Shown here one piece after another: positions 1-10,071 of a DNA stretch of 64,000 bases (positions are counted from its first letter, which is position 1; every line of letters begins with the position of its first letter). The notes below the pieces were generated by a model. It saw only the letters and a list, made by a program, of their open reading frames with translations. It was not told the origin of the DNA and made no database searches. Both the position numbers and the translations under genes were made by a program. The stretch is from Seonamhaeicola aphaedonensis (GTDB taxonomy: Bacteria > Bacteroidota > Bacteroidia > Flavobacteriales > Flavobacteriaceae): positions 1 through 64,000 of the forward strand of contig NZ_QRDX01000007.1 of NCBI RefSeq assembly GCF_003386195.1, in the 5' to 3' direction.

Positions 1-2
1 AG

Positions 3-65
3 GCATTTGCTATCGTAAAAAGTGGATTACCTTACGATGAGAACTTTGTTTCTAAATTAGCTTAA
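3..65 (+). CDS. C-terminal 20 codons of an unidentified gene (partial)
   Basis: An open frame enters from the left edge and ends with TAA at 63-65; the tail reads AFAIVKSGLPYDENFVSKLA. Twenty residues are too few to name a family. It converges on the lipoprotein gene at 109 with only 43 bp between, and I see no clear terminator in that gap. Confidence 0.4.
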   Translation, partial: AFAIVKSGLPYDENFVSKLA

Positions 66-108
66 AACACTTGTTTTTTAACTCAGTTCTTTGTTGTAAA
101 ACGTTTTT

Positions 109-846
109 TTAGCGTTTATATTGAAGTTGATATAGTTCGTCATTTTCTGAATTATAATCGATATCAATACTAAACTCGTGATTTTGTTTTTCTCTTAATA
201 ATGCTCCTGATAGATGTAGTATTTCTTTTCCTTTAAATGGGACAATCATAAATCCAAAAAAGCGATATTCCTTTATATTTCCGAATTGAGGTTCAAGTTC
301 AATTAAGCGAGGTACAAGTTCTTCTTTGTCGAAGGGAATTAATTCATTGTTTAGCATAGAACTTATTTCTTCAAACTTTTTTTCTTTTAGCAAATTCACA
401 GTTTTGTCATTCAGACTCATTCTCTTTTCAACCTGTTCCAATGTGGAAATTGGATATTCAAATTGTTGTTTAGAATTGTCTTTGGAAATTAAAACTACGT
501 GAATAGCATCGTAATTCTTTTTTTCTTCTTTTAGATTTTTATAAAATATATAAGCAATATTCGAAGAAGGTAATTTAGGTTTATCTAATCTTTCTTCGAT
601 AGCATCACTTTCACTCATTTCGAGTTCGAAATATTTCTTTTTTCCGTCTTCTGTTGACGCTGAAACTCCAACAGCATATTTACATTGTCCTCCATAAAAA
701 TCCAGAATTTCTTTTACTCCAGCGTCTTCATTGTCAGTTATACTAATAAAGTTTGAAAGTAGTCCAGTTTTTTGTTCACCATCACGTTTATTTCCGCAAG
801 ATGTTATTAAAAATGTACAAATTAGTAGGCTTAAAATTCTGTTCAT
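109..846 (-). CDS. Hypothetical lipoprotein, 245 aa
   Basis: I do not recognise this protein. It begins with a short hydrophobic signal sequence ending in ITSC-G, so it is probably a lipoprotein cleaved before Cys17. The mature part is charged and rich in Lys and Glu, with no transmembrane segment. A C-terminal region (about residues 150-245) has alternating polar and hydrophobic residues suggestive of a beta-rich domain, ending in IDYNSENDELYQLQYKR. It stands alone on the minus strand, 190 bp downstream of the ferredoxin terminator, with no obvious functional partner. Confidence 0.75.
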   Translation of the reverse strand: MNRILSLLICTFLITSCGNKRDGEQKTGLLSNFISITDNEDAGVKEILDFYGGQCKYAVGVSASTEDGKKKYFELEMSESDAIEERLDKPKLPSSNIAYIFYKNLKEEKKNYDAIHVVLISKDNSKQQFEYPISTLEQVEKRMSLNDKTVNLLKEKKFEEISSMLNNELIPFDKEELVPRLIELEPQFGNIKEYRFFGFMIVPFKGKEILHLSGALLREKQNHEFSIDIDYNSENDELYQLQYKR

Positions 847-984
847 TGGTTTTTCTTAAATGTTTTACAACTAGAATATAAACTCAGTTTTAATTGCGTT
901 TATAGTCAGATAAGCGAAGTTAGAGTTTTATTATCAGAAAATCAATACAAATAAATTCTCAATTATAAATAATTATCAACAAAA

Positions 985-1010
985 AAATCCCAAGCATTCG
1001 CTCAGGATTT
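985..1010 (-). terminator. Intrinsic terminator of the ferredoxin gene
   Basis: On the minus strand an 11-bp stem (arms 1000-1010 and 985-995, two G-T wobbles, loop GAAT) is followed by a run of T (plus-strand A, 981-987). It lies 27 bp after the ferredoxin stop codon. Confidence 0.8.
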
Positions 1011-1036
1011 AAATATAAATTAATGTTTATTATCAA

Positions 1037-2528
<1,492 letters not shown>

Positions 2529-2605
2529 AAAAATTATTGATTTTTTAGTAAGATTTATTGAATTAATTACCAACTTTGCATCTTTAAATTTTACCACACA
2601 TAACA

Positions 2606-3670
2606 ATGAAAAAACATAACTTTAGTGCAGGACCTAGTATATTACCACCAGAAGTTTTATTAAAAGCCTCTCAAGGCGTTGTAGACTTAGACAATAGCGG
2701 TTTATCTATCCTTGAAATATCTCATAGAAGTAAAGCTTTTGTAGATATAATGGAAAACGCTAGAGCCTTAGCATTAGAACTTTTAGGATTAGAAGGTAAA
2801 GGTTACAAAGCATTATTTTTACAAGGAGGGGCTAGCACACAGTTTTTAATGGTGGCGCTCAACCTTTTAGAAAAAAGAGCTGGGTACTTAAATTCTGGTT
2901 CTTGGGCAGCTAAAGCCATTAAGGAAGCCAGAATTTATGATGATATATATGAGGTAGCGTCTTCTAAGGAGGCCAACTATAATTACATTCCAAAGGGTTA
3001 TGAAATCCCTGAGGATTATGATTACTTCCACTGCACGTCTAATAATACGATTTATGGAACTCAAATGAAAGAATTTCCTAACTCACCAATACCTGTAGCG
3101 TGTGATATGAGTAGTGATATTTTTTCTAGAAGTTTAGATTTCACAAAATTCGATATTATCTATGCAGGCGCTCAAAAAAATATGGGACCTGCAGGAACAA
3201 CTTTAGTGGTTGTTAAAGAAGATGTATTAGGAAAAGTATCTAGAAAAATTCCATCTATGATGGATTATAAAGTACACATTGACAAAGGCAGTATGTTCAA
3301 TACACCTCCTGTATTTGCTGTTTACACCTCTATGCTAACTTTAGAATGGTTAAAGGAAAAAGGAGGTATAGCTGCTATTGAAAAGGAAAATGAAAAGAAA
3401 GCACGTTTGATGTATTCTGAAATAGACTTAAACCCATTGTTTAAAGGTTTTGCTTCTAAAGCAGACCGTTCTACCATGAATGCTACGTTTACTTTAGAAA
3501 ACGAAAACCTCAAAGAAACCTTTGATACCATGTTGAAGGAAGCAGGAATCAGTGCTGTTAATGGACATAGAAGTGTAGGTGGCTACAGAGCATCTATGTA
3601 CAATGCATTGCCCATAGAAAGCGTTCAAGCACTTGTAGAAGTGATGAGCGAATTAGAAAGAAAAGCATAA
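2606..3670 (+). CDS. serC: Phosphoserine aminotransferase
   Basis: Transfers the amino group of glutamate to 3-phosphohydroxypyruvate, giving phosphoserine; the same enzyme often also serves pyridoxine synthesis. PLP-dependent, cytosolic. The N-terminus HNFSAGPSILP is the family signature, and the PLP lysine is Lys191 in AGAQKNMGPAG. The 354-aa length is normal. It is followed after 208 bp by serA, so two steps of serine synthesis sit together; a REP-like hairpin lies between them. Confidence 0.97.
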   Translation: MKKHNFSAGPSILPPEVLLKASQGVVDLDNSGLSILEISHRSKAFVDIMENARALALELLGLEGKGYKALFLQGGASTQFLMVALNLLEKRAGYLNSGSWAAKAIKEARIYDDIYEVASSKEANYNYIPKGYEIPEDYDYFHCTSNNTIYGTQMKEFPNSPIPVACDMSSDIFSRSLDFTKFDIIYAGAQKNMGPAGTTLVVVKEDVLGKVSRKIPSMMDYKVHIDKGSMFNTPPVFAVYTSMLTLEWLKEKGGIAAIEKENEKKARLMYSEIDLNPLFKGFASKADRSTMNATFTLENENLKETFDTMLKEAGISAVNGHRSVGGYRASMYNALPIESVQALVEVMSELERKA

Positions 3671-3730
3671 AAGAGGTTTAAAGTTAATAATGGCACTATG
3701 CTGTTGCTTACTGAAAACCAAAAAAATAGA

Positions 3731-3797
3731 CGTCATTCCGAACAAGGTGAAGTAATCTGTTTAAAAAGATTGCCACGTCATACCGCCTTGGAATGAC
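3731..3797. repeat. REP-like palindromic element between serC and serA
   Basis: GTCATTCC (3732-3739) and GGAATGAC (3790-3797) form the ends of an imperfect hairpin; the arms continue as GAACAAGG and CCTT. The unit looks inserted in an otherwise AT-rich spacer and resembles the GTCATTCC...GGAATGAC short repeats dispersed in many Bacteroidota genomes. I saw only this copy in the window. Confidence 0.6.
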
Positions 3798-3878
3798 AAA
3801 AAAATAAAATTAATCTTAAGTTAAAGGAATGAGTTTAGAAACTTATCACTTTTGACTTATAACTTCTAACTAAAAAAA

Positions 3879-4829
3879 ATGAAAGTATTAGCAAACGATG
3901 GTATTTCAAAAAGTGGTATTGAAGCTTTAGAAAAAGCGGGATACGAAGTAAGTACCACCACCGTAGCGCAAGAACAGTTAATTAACTACATTAATGAGAA
4001 CGATATTAGTGTATTGTTAGTTCGAAGTGCAACAACTGTACGAAAAGATTTAATAGATGCTTGTCCAAACTTAAAAATCATTGGTCGTGGTGGTGTTGGT
4101 ATGGACAACATTGATGTAGAATACGCTAGAGAACAAGGTAAACATGTTATCAATACGCCAGCCGCTTCATCACACTCTGTGGCTGAGTTAGTATTTGGCC
4201 ATTTGTACGGTTTAGCACGTTTTTTACATAATGCTAACCGCGAAATGCCATTAGAGGGCGACAGCAATTTTAAAGGTTTGAAAAAAGCCTATGCCAAAGG
4301 CACTGAACTTAAAGGAAAAACCCTAGGTGTTTTAGGGTTTGGTCGTATAGGTCAAGCCACTGCAAAAGTAGCTTTAGGTGCTGGAATGAAAGTAGTTGCT
4401 TTTGATCCATTTATTGAAAAAGCCAACTTAGAATTAGATTTTTTTGATGGTCAAAAAGTTAACTTTGAAATTGAAACTATTTCCAAAGAAGACGTTTTAA
4501 AACAAGCAGACTTCTTAACACTACATGTTCCTGCTCAAAAAGACTACGTCATTGATGAAACTGAATTTAACATGATGAAAGATGGTGTTATTTTAGCAAA
4601 TGCTGCTCGTGGTGGTGTAGTTAATGAAATAGCACTTGTAAAAGCTATTGAAAGTGGTAAAGTAGCTAGAGCTGCACTGGATGTGTTTGAAAAAGAACCA
4701 AAACCAGAAGTACAGTTATTAATGAATCCTGCTTTATCCTTAACACCGCATACAGGTGCTGCTACGAACGAAGCACAGGACAGAATTGGTACTGAACTAG
4801 CTTCACAAATCATCAGTATTCTTGGGTAG
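3879..4829 (+). CDS. serA: D-3-phosphoglycerate dehydrogenase (short form)
   Basis: Oxidises 3-phosphoglycerate to 3-phosphohydroxypyruvate with NAD, the committed step of serine synthesis. The fold is visible as GRGGVGMDNID (residues 69-79), the Rossmann motif GFGRIG (153-158), catalytic Arg244 in NAARGG, an acidic residue around 271 and His291 in TPHTGAAT. The protein ends at 316 aa and has no ACT domain, so allosteric feedback by serine through that domain is not expected. It ends at a strong terminator (4862-4892). Confidence 0.95.
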   Translation: MKVLANDGISKSGIEALEKAGYEVSTTTVAQEQLINYINENDISVLLVRSATTVRKDLIDACPNLKIIGRGGVGMDNIDVEYAREQGKHVINTPAASSHSVAELVFGHLYGLARFLHNANREMPLEGDSNFKGLKKAYAKGTELKGKTLGVLGFGRIGQATAKVALGAGMKVVAFDPFIEKANLELDFFDGQKVNFEIETISKEDVLKQADFLTLHVPAQKDYVIDETEFNMMKDGVILANAARGGVVNEIALVKAIESGKVARAALDVFEKEPKPEVQLLMNPALSLTPHTGAATNEAQDRIGTELASQIISILG

Positions 4830-4861
4830 TAATTTTTAATGTGACCAAATTGTTATAATTG

Positions 4862-4892
4862 AGTCCTAACTACAAAAGTTGGGACTTTTTTT
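4862..4892 (+). terminator. Terminator of serA
   Basis: Arms AGTCCTAACT (4862-4871) and AGTTGGGACT (4877-4886), one G-T pair, loop ACAAA, followed by a T run. It lies 33 bp after the serA stop. Confidence 0.85.
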
Positions 4893-4939
4893 GTACCTTC
4901 AAACTTCATTTTTTGTAATTTTAAATACAATACAATACC

Positions 4940-5575
4940 ATGTCTGGAATTTTAGATTTATTAAACAGTGACTTAGGAAAAACCATTATTAGCGGTGTTG
5001 CAGGTCAAACCAATCAGCCTCAAAGTAAAACACAAGATGTATTAACAATGGCACTTCCGGTGTTAATGCAGGCTATGAAGCGTAATGCCTCTACACCACA
5101 AGGTGCTGAAGGTTTGTTGGGAGCCTTAAACAGCAAACATGACGGCAGTATCTTAGATAATCTAGGCGGTTTATTTGGAGGTGGAATAGATAATAACGTA
5201 CTCAATGATGGTGATAAAATTCTAGGGCATGTACTTGGTAACAAAAAGCAAAACGTTACCAATATACTGGGAGCCAAATCTGGAATGGATGCTAGTTCTG
5301 TTGCTCAAATACTAAAAATTGCTGCTCCTATTGTAATGGGACTTTTGGGAAAACAAACCAGGCAACAAAAAGTTACTAATCAAGATGGCATAGAAAGCTT
5401 ATTGGGCGGTTTAATTAGCGGAAACTCTCCACAACAAGAACAAAGTTTTTTAGAGTCTATTTTAGATGCCGATGGAGATGGTAGTGTAGTTGATGATGTT
5501 GCTGGCATGGTATTAGGTGGTAATAAAAAGAAAGGTGGACTTGGTGGTTTACTTGGTGGTTTGTTTGGAAAGTAA
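4940..5575 (+). CDS. DUF937 domain protein, Gly-rich
   Basis: A 211-aa protein starting MSGILDLLNSDLGKTIISGV, the typical opening of DUF937 proteins. No signal peptide. Two related halves can be seen: each has a GLLGxL-type glycine-leucine segment followed by an acidic DGS motif (around residues 65-75 and 178-185). The C-terminus is a Gly-rich tail after KKKGG. Function is unknown; a self-assembling or scaffold role would be a guess. It is monocistronic between two terminators. Confidence 0.8.
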   Translation: MSGILDLLNSDLGKTIISGVAGQTNQPQSKTQDVLTMALPVLMQAMKRNASTPQGAEGLLGALNSKHDGSILDNLGGLFGGGIDNNVLNDGDKILGHVLGNKKQNVTNILGAKSGMDASSVAQILKIAAPIVMGLLGKQTRQQKVTNQDGIESLLGGLISGNSPQQEQSFLESILDADGDGSVVDDVAGMVLGGNKKKGGLGGLLGGLFGK

Positions 5576-5616
5576 CAAACCCAATTAGAAAATAAATAAA
5601 AGACTGTCAAAAAAAG

Positions 5617-5674
5617 CTTAAACTCTCATTCTAAAATAATCCCAATAGCAATTGGGACGGGTTGAGAGTTAAAG
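5617..5674. terminator. Long hairpin downstream of the DUF937 gene
   Basis: Outer arms CTTAAACTCTCA (5617-5628) and TGAGAGTTAAAG (5663-5674) differ at one base pair. Inside is a second hairpin CCCAAT-AGCA-ATTGGG (5641-5656). A run of A precedes and TTTTT follows, so it could terminate either strand, most plausibly the DUF937 gene. Confidence 0.65.
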
Positions 5675-5819
5675 TTTTTGTACCTTATTTTTTGATAAAA
5701 AACACTTGAAACCATTTCATAAGGAATGATTTTTGTAAATTAGTTAAACCTGTTGGTGCGTTTACTCAATTAAAATGGTACTTACCTCAAAGGTGTTTTC
5801 TAGTGCTTAAATACTGATG

Positions 5820-5827
5820 TAATTTTG
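5820..5827 (+). promoter_or_regulatory. -7 promoter box (TAATTTTG) for the DUF6146 gene
   Basis: Exact TAnnTTTG match, 25 bp upstream of the ATG at 5853. No -33 TTG at standard spacing. Confidence 0.5.
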
Positions 5828-5852
5828 AAGTATGAATTGAAAATTACTTATC

Positions 5853-6293
5853 ATGAAAAAAATATTCTACATACTCATAACATCTTTATTACTTGCTTTT
5901 GGTTGTAATTCCACAAAAAAAATTTCATCAAATACTTATGAAAAAAACGAAGCAGTAAAGGCTAACGATACGGTTAAAATTGCAAATGAAGCATTAGAGT
6001 ACGAAATTATAATCATTGATCCTGGTTTTTCATTTTGGCTCGCCTCTACTGCTAGACCTGAGGGCTTCTACTCCCAACAATTCATGGAAAGAAGAAATAG
6101 CATTTTTGTGATAGAATGGAATCAAAGAGTGTTACAACCTGCAAGATTTAATCCTAATTTATATGAACTCCAAATTGATTATGACCCAAATATAGATTAT
6201 GGCTACGAAGTGAATTATAAACTCTACAACTACTTTATTTATTTTCAGCTAAAATACAATCAAAGATTAGGGCCTTTTCAACCCAGAATTTAA
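5853..6293 (+). CDS. DUF6146 family lipoprotein
   Basis: A 146-aa secreted protein with signal peptide MKKIFYILITSLLLAFGC; Cys18 is the likely lipidation site. The body carries the conserved EYEIIIIDPGFSFWL stretch (about residues 50-65), a RRNSIFVIEWN segment and a Tyr-rich C-terminus, as in DUF6146. Function unknown. It lies 35 bp before the DUF6787 gene, which has its own -7 box. Confidence 0.8.
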   Translation: MKKIFYILITSLLLAFGCNSTKKISSNTYEKNEAVKANDTVKIANEALEYEIIIIDPGFSFWLASTARPEGFYSQQFMERRNSIFVIEWNQRVLQPARFNPNLYELQIDYDPNIDYGYEVNYKLYNYFIYFQLKYNQRLGPFQPRI

Positions 6294-6303
6294 TTGCATT
6301 TGT

Positions 6304-6311
6304 TATTTTTG
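6304..6311 (+). promoter_or_regulatory. -7 promoter box (TATTTTTG) for the DUF6787 gene
   Basis: Exact TAnnTTTG match ending 17 bp before the GTG start at 6329. It probably starts transcription of the run that includes the TonB receptor. Confidence 0.5.
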
Positions 6312-6328
6312 CAGCATAAAGACGTGCT

Positions 6329-6634
6329 GTGAATAAACTAAAACAACATTGGGGTATTGAATCCAATTGGCAAATTGCAATTATTTTTGTTGTATTTGCT
6401 ATTACTGGTTCTACAGCTTCTTACATTGGAAAACCAATTCTTTCTTATTTAAACATAACCCCCGACAATTTGGGAGGTTTTGGGTATTGGACCATTAGAA
6501 TCCTTTTACTCTTTGTTGTTTATCAGTTTTTATTGGTTGGTTTTGGTTGGTTATTTGGTCAGTATAAATTTTTCTGGGAGTTTGAAAAGAAAATGCTCAA
6601 ACGGTTAGGTCTAAAAAGATTAATTGGTGATTAG
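6329..6634 (+). CDS. DUF6787 family membrane protein
   Basis: A 101-aa inner-membrane protein with a GTG start. Two hydrophobic helices (about residues 17-38 and 55-75) frame a loop with YIGKPIL; the tail WEFEKKMLKRLG is basic and so probably cytoplasmic. Members of this family have sometimes been labelled prolipoprotein diacylglyceryl transferase, but the size and motifs do not fit that enzyme. The next gene starts immediately after its stop codon, so the two are co-transcribed. Confidence 0.75.
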   Translation: MNKLKQHWGIESNWQIAIIFVVFAITGSTASYIGKPILSYLNITPDNLGGFGYWTIRILLLFVVYQFLLVGFGWLFGQYKFFWEFEKKMLKRLGLKRLIGD

Positions 6635-6967
6635 ATGAGTAAATTAAAAGATTATATTACCATAAAAGCTATTATACTTCTTTTAGTTGCTGTAATTTTT
6701 ACACCAACAGCTATTAAATTTATTCATGTTTTTGAACATCATGAGCATAAAGTTTGTATTGATGGAAAATCTGAGCATATTCACAAAGTAGATTTAGATT
6801 GTGAATTTCAAAAATTCCAGCTTAACAATCATTTTCTTAGTATAGGAAAGTTTGTTTACCTAATCAATTATAATTGGAATGATAAAATATCATTTTTAAC
6901 ATATAAATTTCTTAATAATCATCGGCATTTATCTTTCTCTTTAAGAGGGCCACCAGTTTTAGTTTAA
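6635..6967 (+). CDS. Small His-rich membrane-anchored protein
   Basis: A 110-aa protein with one N-terminal hydrophobic segment (about residues 11-28), then a His-rich stretch FIHVFEHHEHKVC and EHIHKVDLDC with two Cys. The clustered His and Cys outside the membrane suggest metal binding; this is inference. It starts directly at the stop of the DUF6787 gene and ends 30 bp before a TonB receptor, a context expected for the periplasmic part of a metal-uptake cassette. I do not know a named family. Confidence 0.7.
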   Translation: MSKLKDYITIKAIILLLVAVIFTPTAIKFIHVFEHHEHKVCIDGKSEHIHKVDLDCEFQKFQLNNHFLSIGKFVYLINYNWNDKISFLTYKFLNNHRHLSFSLRGPPVLV

Positions 6968-6997
6968 AAGTCTCTATTTAAACTAAAACACGATGTA

Positions 6998-9433
6998 ATG
7001 AAACATTATTTATTGATTGTGGTGCTCTGGTTTTTCAATCTAGCCCATACTCAGAATTGTACATATACTTTTATTGGAGAAGTAAAAGATTTTCATGATG
7101 GTACGCCCATGTCTGGTGCTACGGTTTATATTGAAACGCTTAATTCTTATACCACCACAGATATTAATGGAAAGTTCTCAGTTAAAAACATCTGTAATGG
7201 GAAGTTGATATTGGTGATATCTCATATAGGTTGTGAAACGCAGCGTTTAGATGTAGATATAAATGGTGATACCTTCAGGGTGATTGATATGGAACATCAT
7301 ATTGAAGAACTTCACGAGGTAAAAGTCTCAGGAGTGGCGCCAAAAAAACTCACTAAAACTGCCCAAGAAACTCAACTAAATACTAAAACTTTGGAACGGT
7401 TTAGTGCCTTAAATCTTGGTGATGCTTTGAGGGAAATAAGCGGTGTTTCATCCATAAACACAGGAAATTCTATTGTAAAACCAATAATTAATGGTCTACA
7501 TAGTAGTAGAATTTCAGTGATAACGAATGGTGTTTTATTACAAGATCAGGAATGGGGAATTGAGCATGCTCCCAATGTAGATTTAAATTCTGCAGGTAGT
7601 ATCAATGTAATAAAAGGTGCTAATGCACTGGCTTATAGTGGTGATGCTATAGGTGGTGTGGTAATATTAAAACCACTTGGCATCAGTTTAAAAGATTCGC
7701 TTTACGGAAAAACGATTTTAACTGGACAAACTAACGGAAGAGGTTATAATGTAACAACTTCTATTACAAAAACTTGGAAAGGTGGTTGGTTTGCAAGTGG
7801 TCAAGCATCCAAGAAAGGTTTTGGTGATTTTGAGGCTCCCGACTATTTACTAACCAACACTGGGCTTAATACCAGAGCTTTTAACTTAAGTGCTGGTTAT
7901 AAAACTTTTGAAAAAGGTTTTAGTTTTAACTACAGTCATTTAAAAAATGAAATTGGGATTTTAAGATCAGCACATATTGGTAGTATTAATGATTTGGTAA
8001 ATGCTATAAATAATAGTGACCCTATTTTAATAGAAGATTTTAGTTATGACATAAACTCGCCAAGGCAGAATGTAACACATCAAATCTTAAAGGCTGAGTA
8101 TTATAAAAGATTTAAAAGATTTGGTCGCTTCGAAATACAATATGATTACCAATATAATCAACGTTTTGAATATGATGTAAGAAGAAGTGACGATAACAAA
8201 CCTGCTATAGATTTAAATCTGCGGACCCATTCCATACGAACTGGTTTAAAATTAGATTCAAATCTCAAAACCGTATATAATTTTGGCATTCATTTAAGAT
8301 ACCAAAATAATTTTGCAAATCCAGAAACAGGTATAAGACGTTTAATTCCTGATTATGACAGATATGATGTTGGAGTTTTTGCCATTTCAAATTTAAAATG
8401 GGGTGAAAATACTGATTTGGATTTTGGATTGCGCTATGATTTCAATCGGATTGATGCTCAGAAATTCTACTTAACCTCAAGATGGTTGGAAAGGGATTAT
8501 AGCAATGATTTCAACAATATTATTATTGGTTCTGTCTTTGGTAGAGAGATTCAATACGGAGTCATTGATTTCGATGCCCAACAGCTACTGACAAATCCTG
8601 TTTATAATTTTAACAATTTTTCTGCATCAGCAGGAATTTCACATAAAATAAACAAAGCCCAAACTTTAATTTTTAATTATGGATTATCACAAAGGTCACC
8701 GAATCCTTCCGAATTGTTTAGCGATGGGTTGCATCATTCAGCTGCTAGAATTGAATTAGGAGATTTAAGAATTAAACAGGAAACTTCAAACCGATTTGGA
8801 GCTACATATCAATTAAATTTAGAGCAGTTAGATTTAAATATTGAAGGTTTTTTAAATAATATAAAAGACTTTATTCAGTTAGTTCCATTTAGCACAGAGC
8901 AAACTATACGAGGTGCATTTCCTGTCTGGAATTATGAACAAACTAATGCCTTTTTATTTGGAATTGATTTTGGAGCTACTTATAAAATTAATGAGCAATG
9001 GAATTTAAGCAATAAATCATCCTTTATAAAGGGAAGAGATACCAAAGCCAAAACAGCTTTAATTGATATACCCTCCTTTAGAACTAACAACATTTTAGAA
9101 TACAACAATAAAAAGTGGTTAGATTTTAATGCAAGTTTAGAAAGTGAATGGGTATTTAGACAAAATGATTTTCCTAATTTTAATTTCGAAACCTTAAATC
9201 CTACAACACAGCAAATGGTTTTGGTAGACATAAGTACACCTCCGCCAGCCTATAACTTACTTCATTTTAGAAGTGATGTTACAGTTCCATTATCAGAAAA
9301 AACAAATTTAAACATTGGGCTTACCGTGTTTAATATCATGGATACTTCTTATAGAGAATACTTAAATAGATTAAGATATTTTGCCGATGACTTAGGAAGA
9401 AATTTTATGTTACAAATAAAGTTTAACTATTAA
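6998..9433 (+). CDS. TonB-dependent receptor, ZnuD-like (probable metal uptake)
   Basis: Outer-membrane active transporter, 811 aa. In order: signal peptide (to about residue 20), a carboxypeptidase-regulatory-like beta domain (about 22-100, DGTPMSGATVYIETL), a plug domain (about 110-225, with the INGLHSSRISVITNG and QDQEWGIEHAP segments), then a 22-strand barrel ending in aromatic LQIKFNY. The QxWGxEHAP plug motif is characteristic of receptors tied to metal uptake in Bacteroidota, and the His-rich protein upstream supports this. Zinc or copper is likely but the metal cannot be read from sequence. It is followed after 11 bp by a small lipoprotein gene. Confidence 0.88.
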   Translation: MKHYLLIVVLWFFNLAHTQNCTYTFIGEVKDFHDGTPMSGATVYIETLNSYTTTDINGKFSVKNICNGKLILVISHIGCETQRLDVDINGDTFRVIDMEHHIEELHEVKVSGVAPKKLTKTAQETQLNTKTLERFSALNLGDALREISGVSSINTGNSIVKPIINGLHSSRISVITNGVLLQDQEWGIEHAPNVDLNSAGSINVIKGANALAYSGDAIGGVVILKPLGISLKDSLYGKTILTGQTNGRGYNVTTSITKTWKGGWFASGQASKKGFGDFEAPDYLLTNTGLNTRAFNLSAGYKTFEKGFSFNYSHLKNEIGILRSAHIGSINDLVNAINNSDPILIEDFSYDINSPRQNVTHQILKAEYYKRFKRFGRFEIQYDYQYNQRFEYDVRRSDDNKPAIDLNLRTHSIRTGLKLDSNLKTVYNFGIHLRYQNNFANPETGIRRLIPDYDRYDVGVFAISNLKWGENTDLDFGLRYDFNRIDAQKFYLTSRWLERDYSNDFNNIIIGSVFGREIQYGVIDFDAQQLLTNPVYNFNNFSASAGISHKINKAQTLIFNYGLSQRSPNPSELFSDGLHHSAARIELGDLRIKQETSNRFGATYQLNLEQLDLNIEGFLNNIKDFIQLVPFSTEQTIRGAFPVWNYEQTNAFLFGIDFGATYKINEQWNLSNKSSFIKGRDTKAKTALIDIPSFRTNNILEYNNKKWLDFNASLESEWVFRQNDFPNFNFETLNPTTQQMVLVDISTPPPAYNLLHFRSDVTVPLSEKTNLNIGLTVFNIMDTSYREYLNRLRYFADDLGRNFMLQIKFNY

Positions 9434-9444
9434 AAAATTAAAAA

Positions 9445-10008
9445 ATGAAAAACTTAAAAATAATTTTAATCTTATCAATGTTAATCGGATCGTTTATATC
9501 CTGTGATAATGATGATACACCTACTCCAATAGTTGAGGAAGAAGTGATTACCACAATGACGATAACTTTATCTCCAGTTGGTGGAGGAAGTGATGTAATT
9601 ATGCAGACGAGAGATACTGATGGTGATGGCCCAAACCCTCCAGTTGTAACTGATCCAGTAAATTTAACGGCCAATACTACCTACAACGGAAGCATAGAAT
9701 TATTAAATGAATTAGAAACCCCAGCTGTTAATATTACTGAAGAGGTTGAAGAAGAAGATGAAGAACACCAATTCTTTTTCGTATCTACAAATTCTATTGC
9801 AACATTTTCGTATAGTGATATGGATGGAAATGGAAACCCAATTGGTTTGAGCTTTACGCTAACTACTGGGGCTGCAGGAACAGGAACTGTTACTGTTACG
9901 TTAATTCATGAACCCATGAAAAGTGCAAGTGGCGTTAGTAGTGGAGATATTACCAATGCAGGTGGTGAAGAAGATATTGCTCAAACATTTAATGTGGTAG
10001 TGCAATAA
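9445..10008 (+). CDS. Acidic lipoprotein downstream of the TonB receptor
   Basis: A 187-aa secreted protein; signal peptide ends IGSFISC, with Cys20 as lipidation site, followed by an Asp-rich DNDDTPTP linker. The body is beta-rich with a very acidic run EEVEEEDEEHQFFF (about residues 102-115) next to His, a possible metal site. Proteins like this are often labelled type 1 periplasmic binding fold, but no such fold is evident at this size. Only 11 bp separate it from the receptor gene, so it is part of the cassette and may hand over the ligand. Confidence 0.75.
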   Translation: MKNLKIILILSMLIGSFISCDNDDTPTPIVEEEVITTMTITLSPVGGGSDVIMQTRDTDGDGPNPPVVTDPVNLTANTTYNGSIELLNELETPAVNITEEVEEEDEEHQFFFVSTNSIATFSYSDMDGNGNPIGLSFTLTTGAAGTGTVTVTLIHEPMKSASGVSSGDITNAGGEEDIAQTFNVVVQ

Positions 10009-10026
10009 CTATTTTGCATTAATATA

Positions 10027-10070
10027 AAAATCCCTTTCTCCCGATAACTATCAGGATTGAAAGGGATTTT
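10027..10070. terminator. Bidirectional terminator between the TonB cassette and the 90-aa gene
   Basis: Perfect 12-bp arms AAAATCCCTTTC (10027-10038) and GAAAGGGATTTT (10059-10070) with A and T runs at the ends. The loop itself holds TCCCGATAACTATCAGGA (10039-10056), a near-palindrome of the CCCGATAGCTATCGGG type. Confidence 0.88.
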
Positions 10071-10071
10071 T

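Noticed and set aside
3322-3531. Antisense open frames inside serC and many other genes
   Set aside because: They follow the codon pattern of the opposite strand, lack recognisable protein features and are shadows of the real genes.
6329-6634. Prolipoprotein diacylglyceryl transferase
   Set aside because: A 101-aa two-helix protein is far too small for Lgt and lacks its catalytic motifs.
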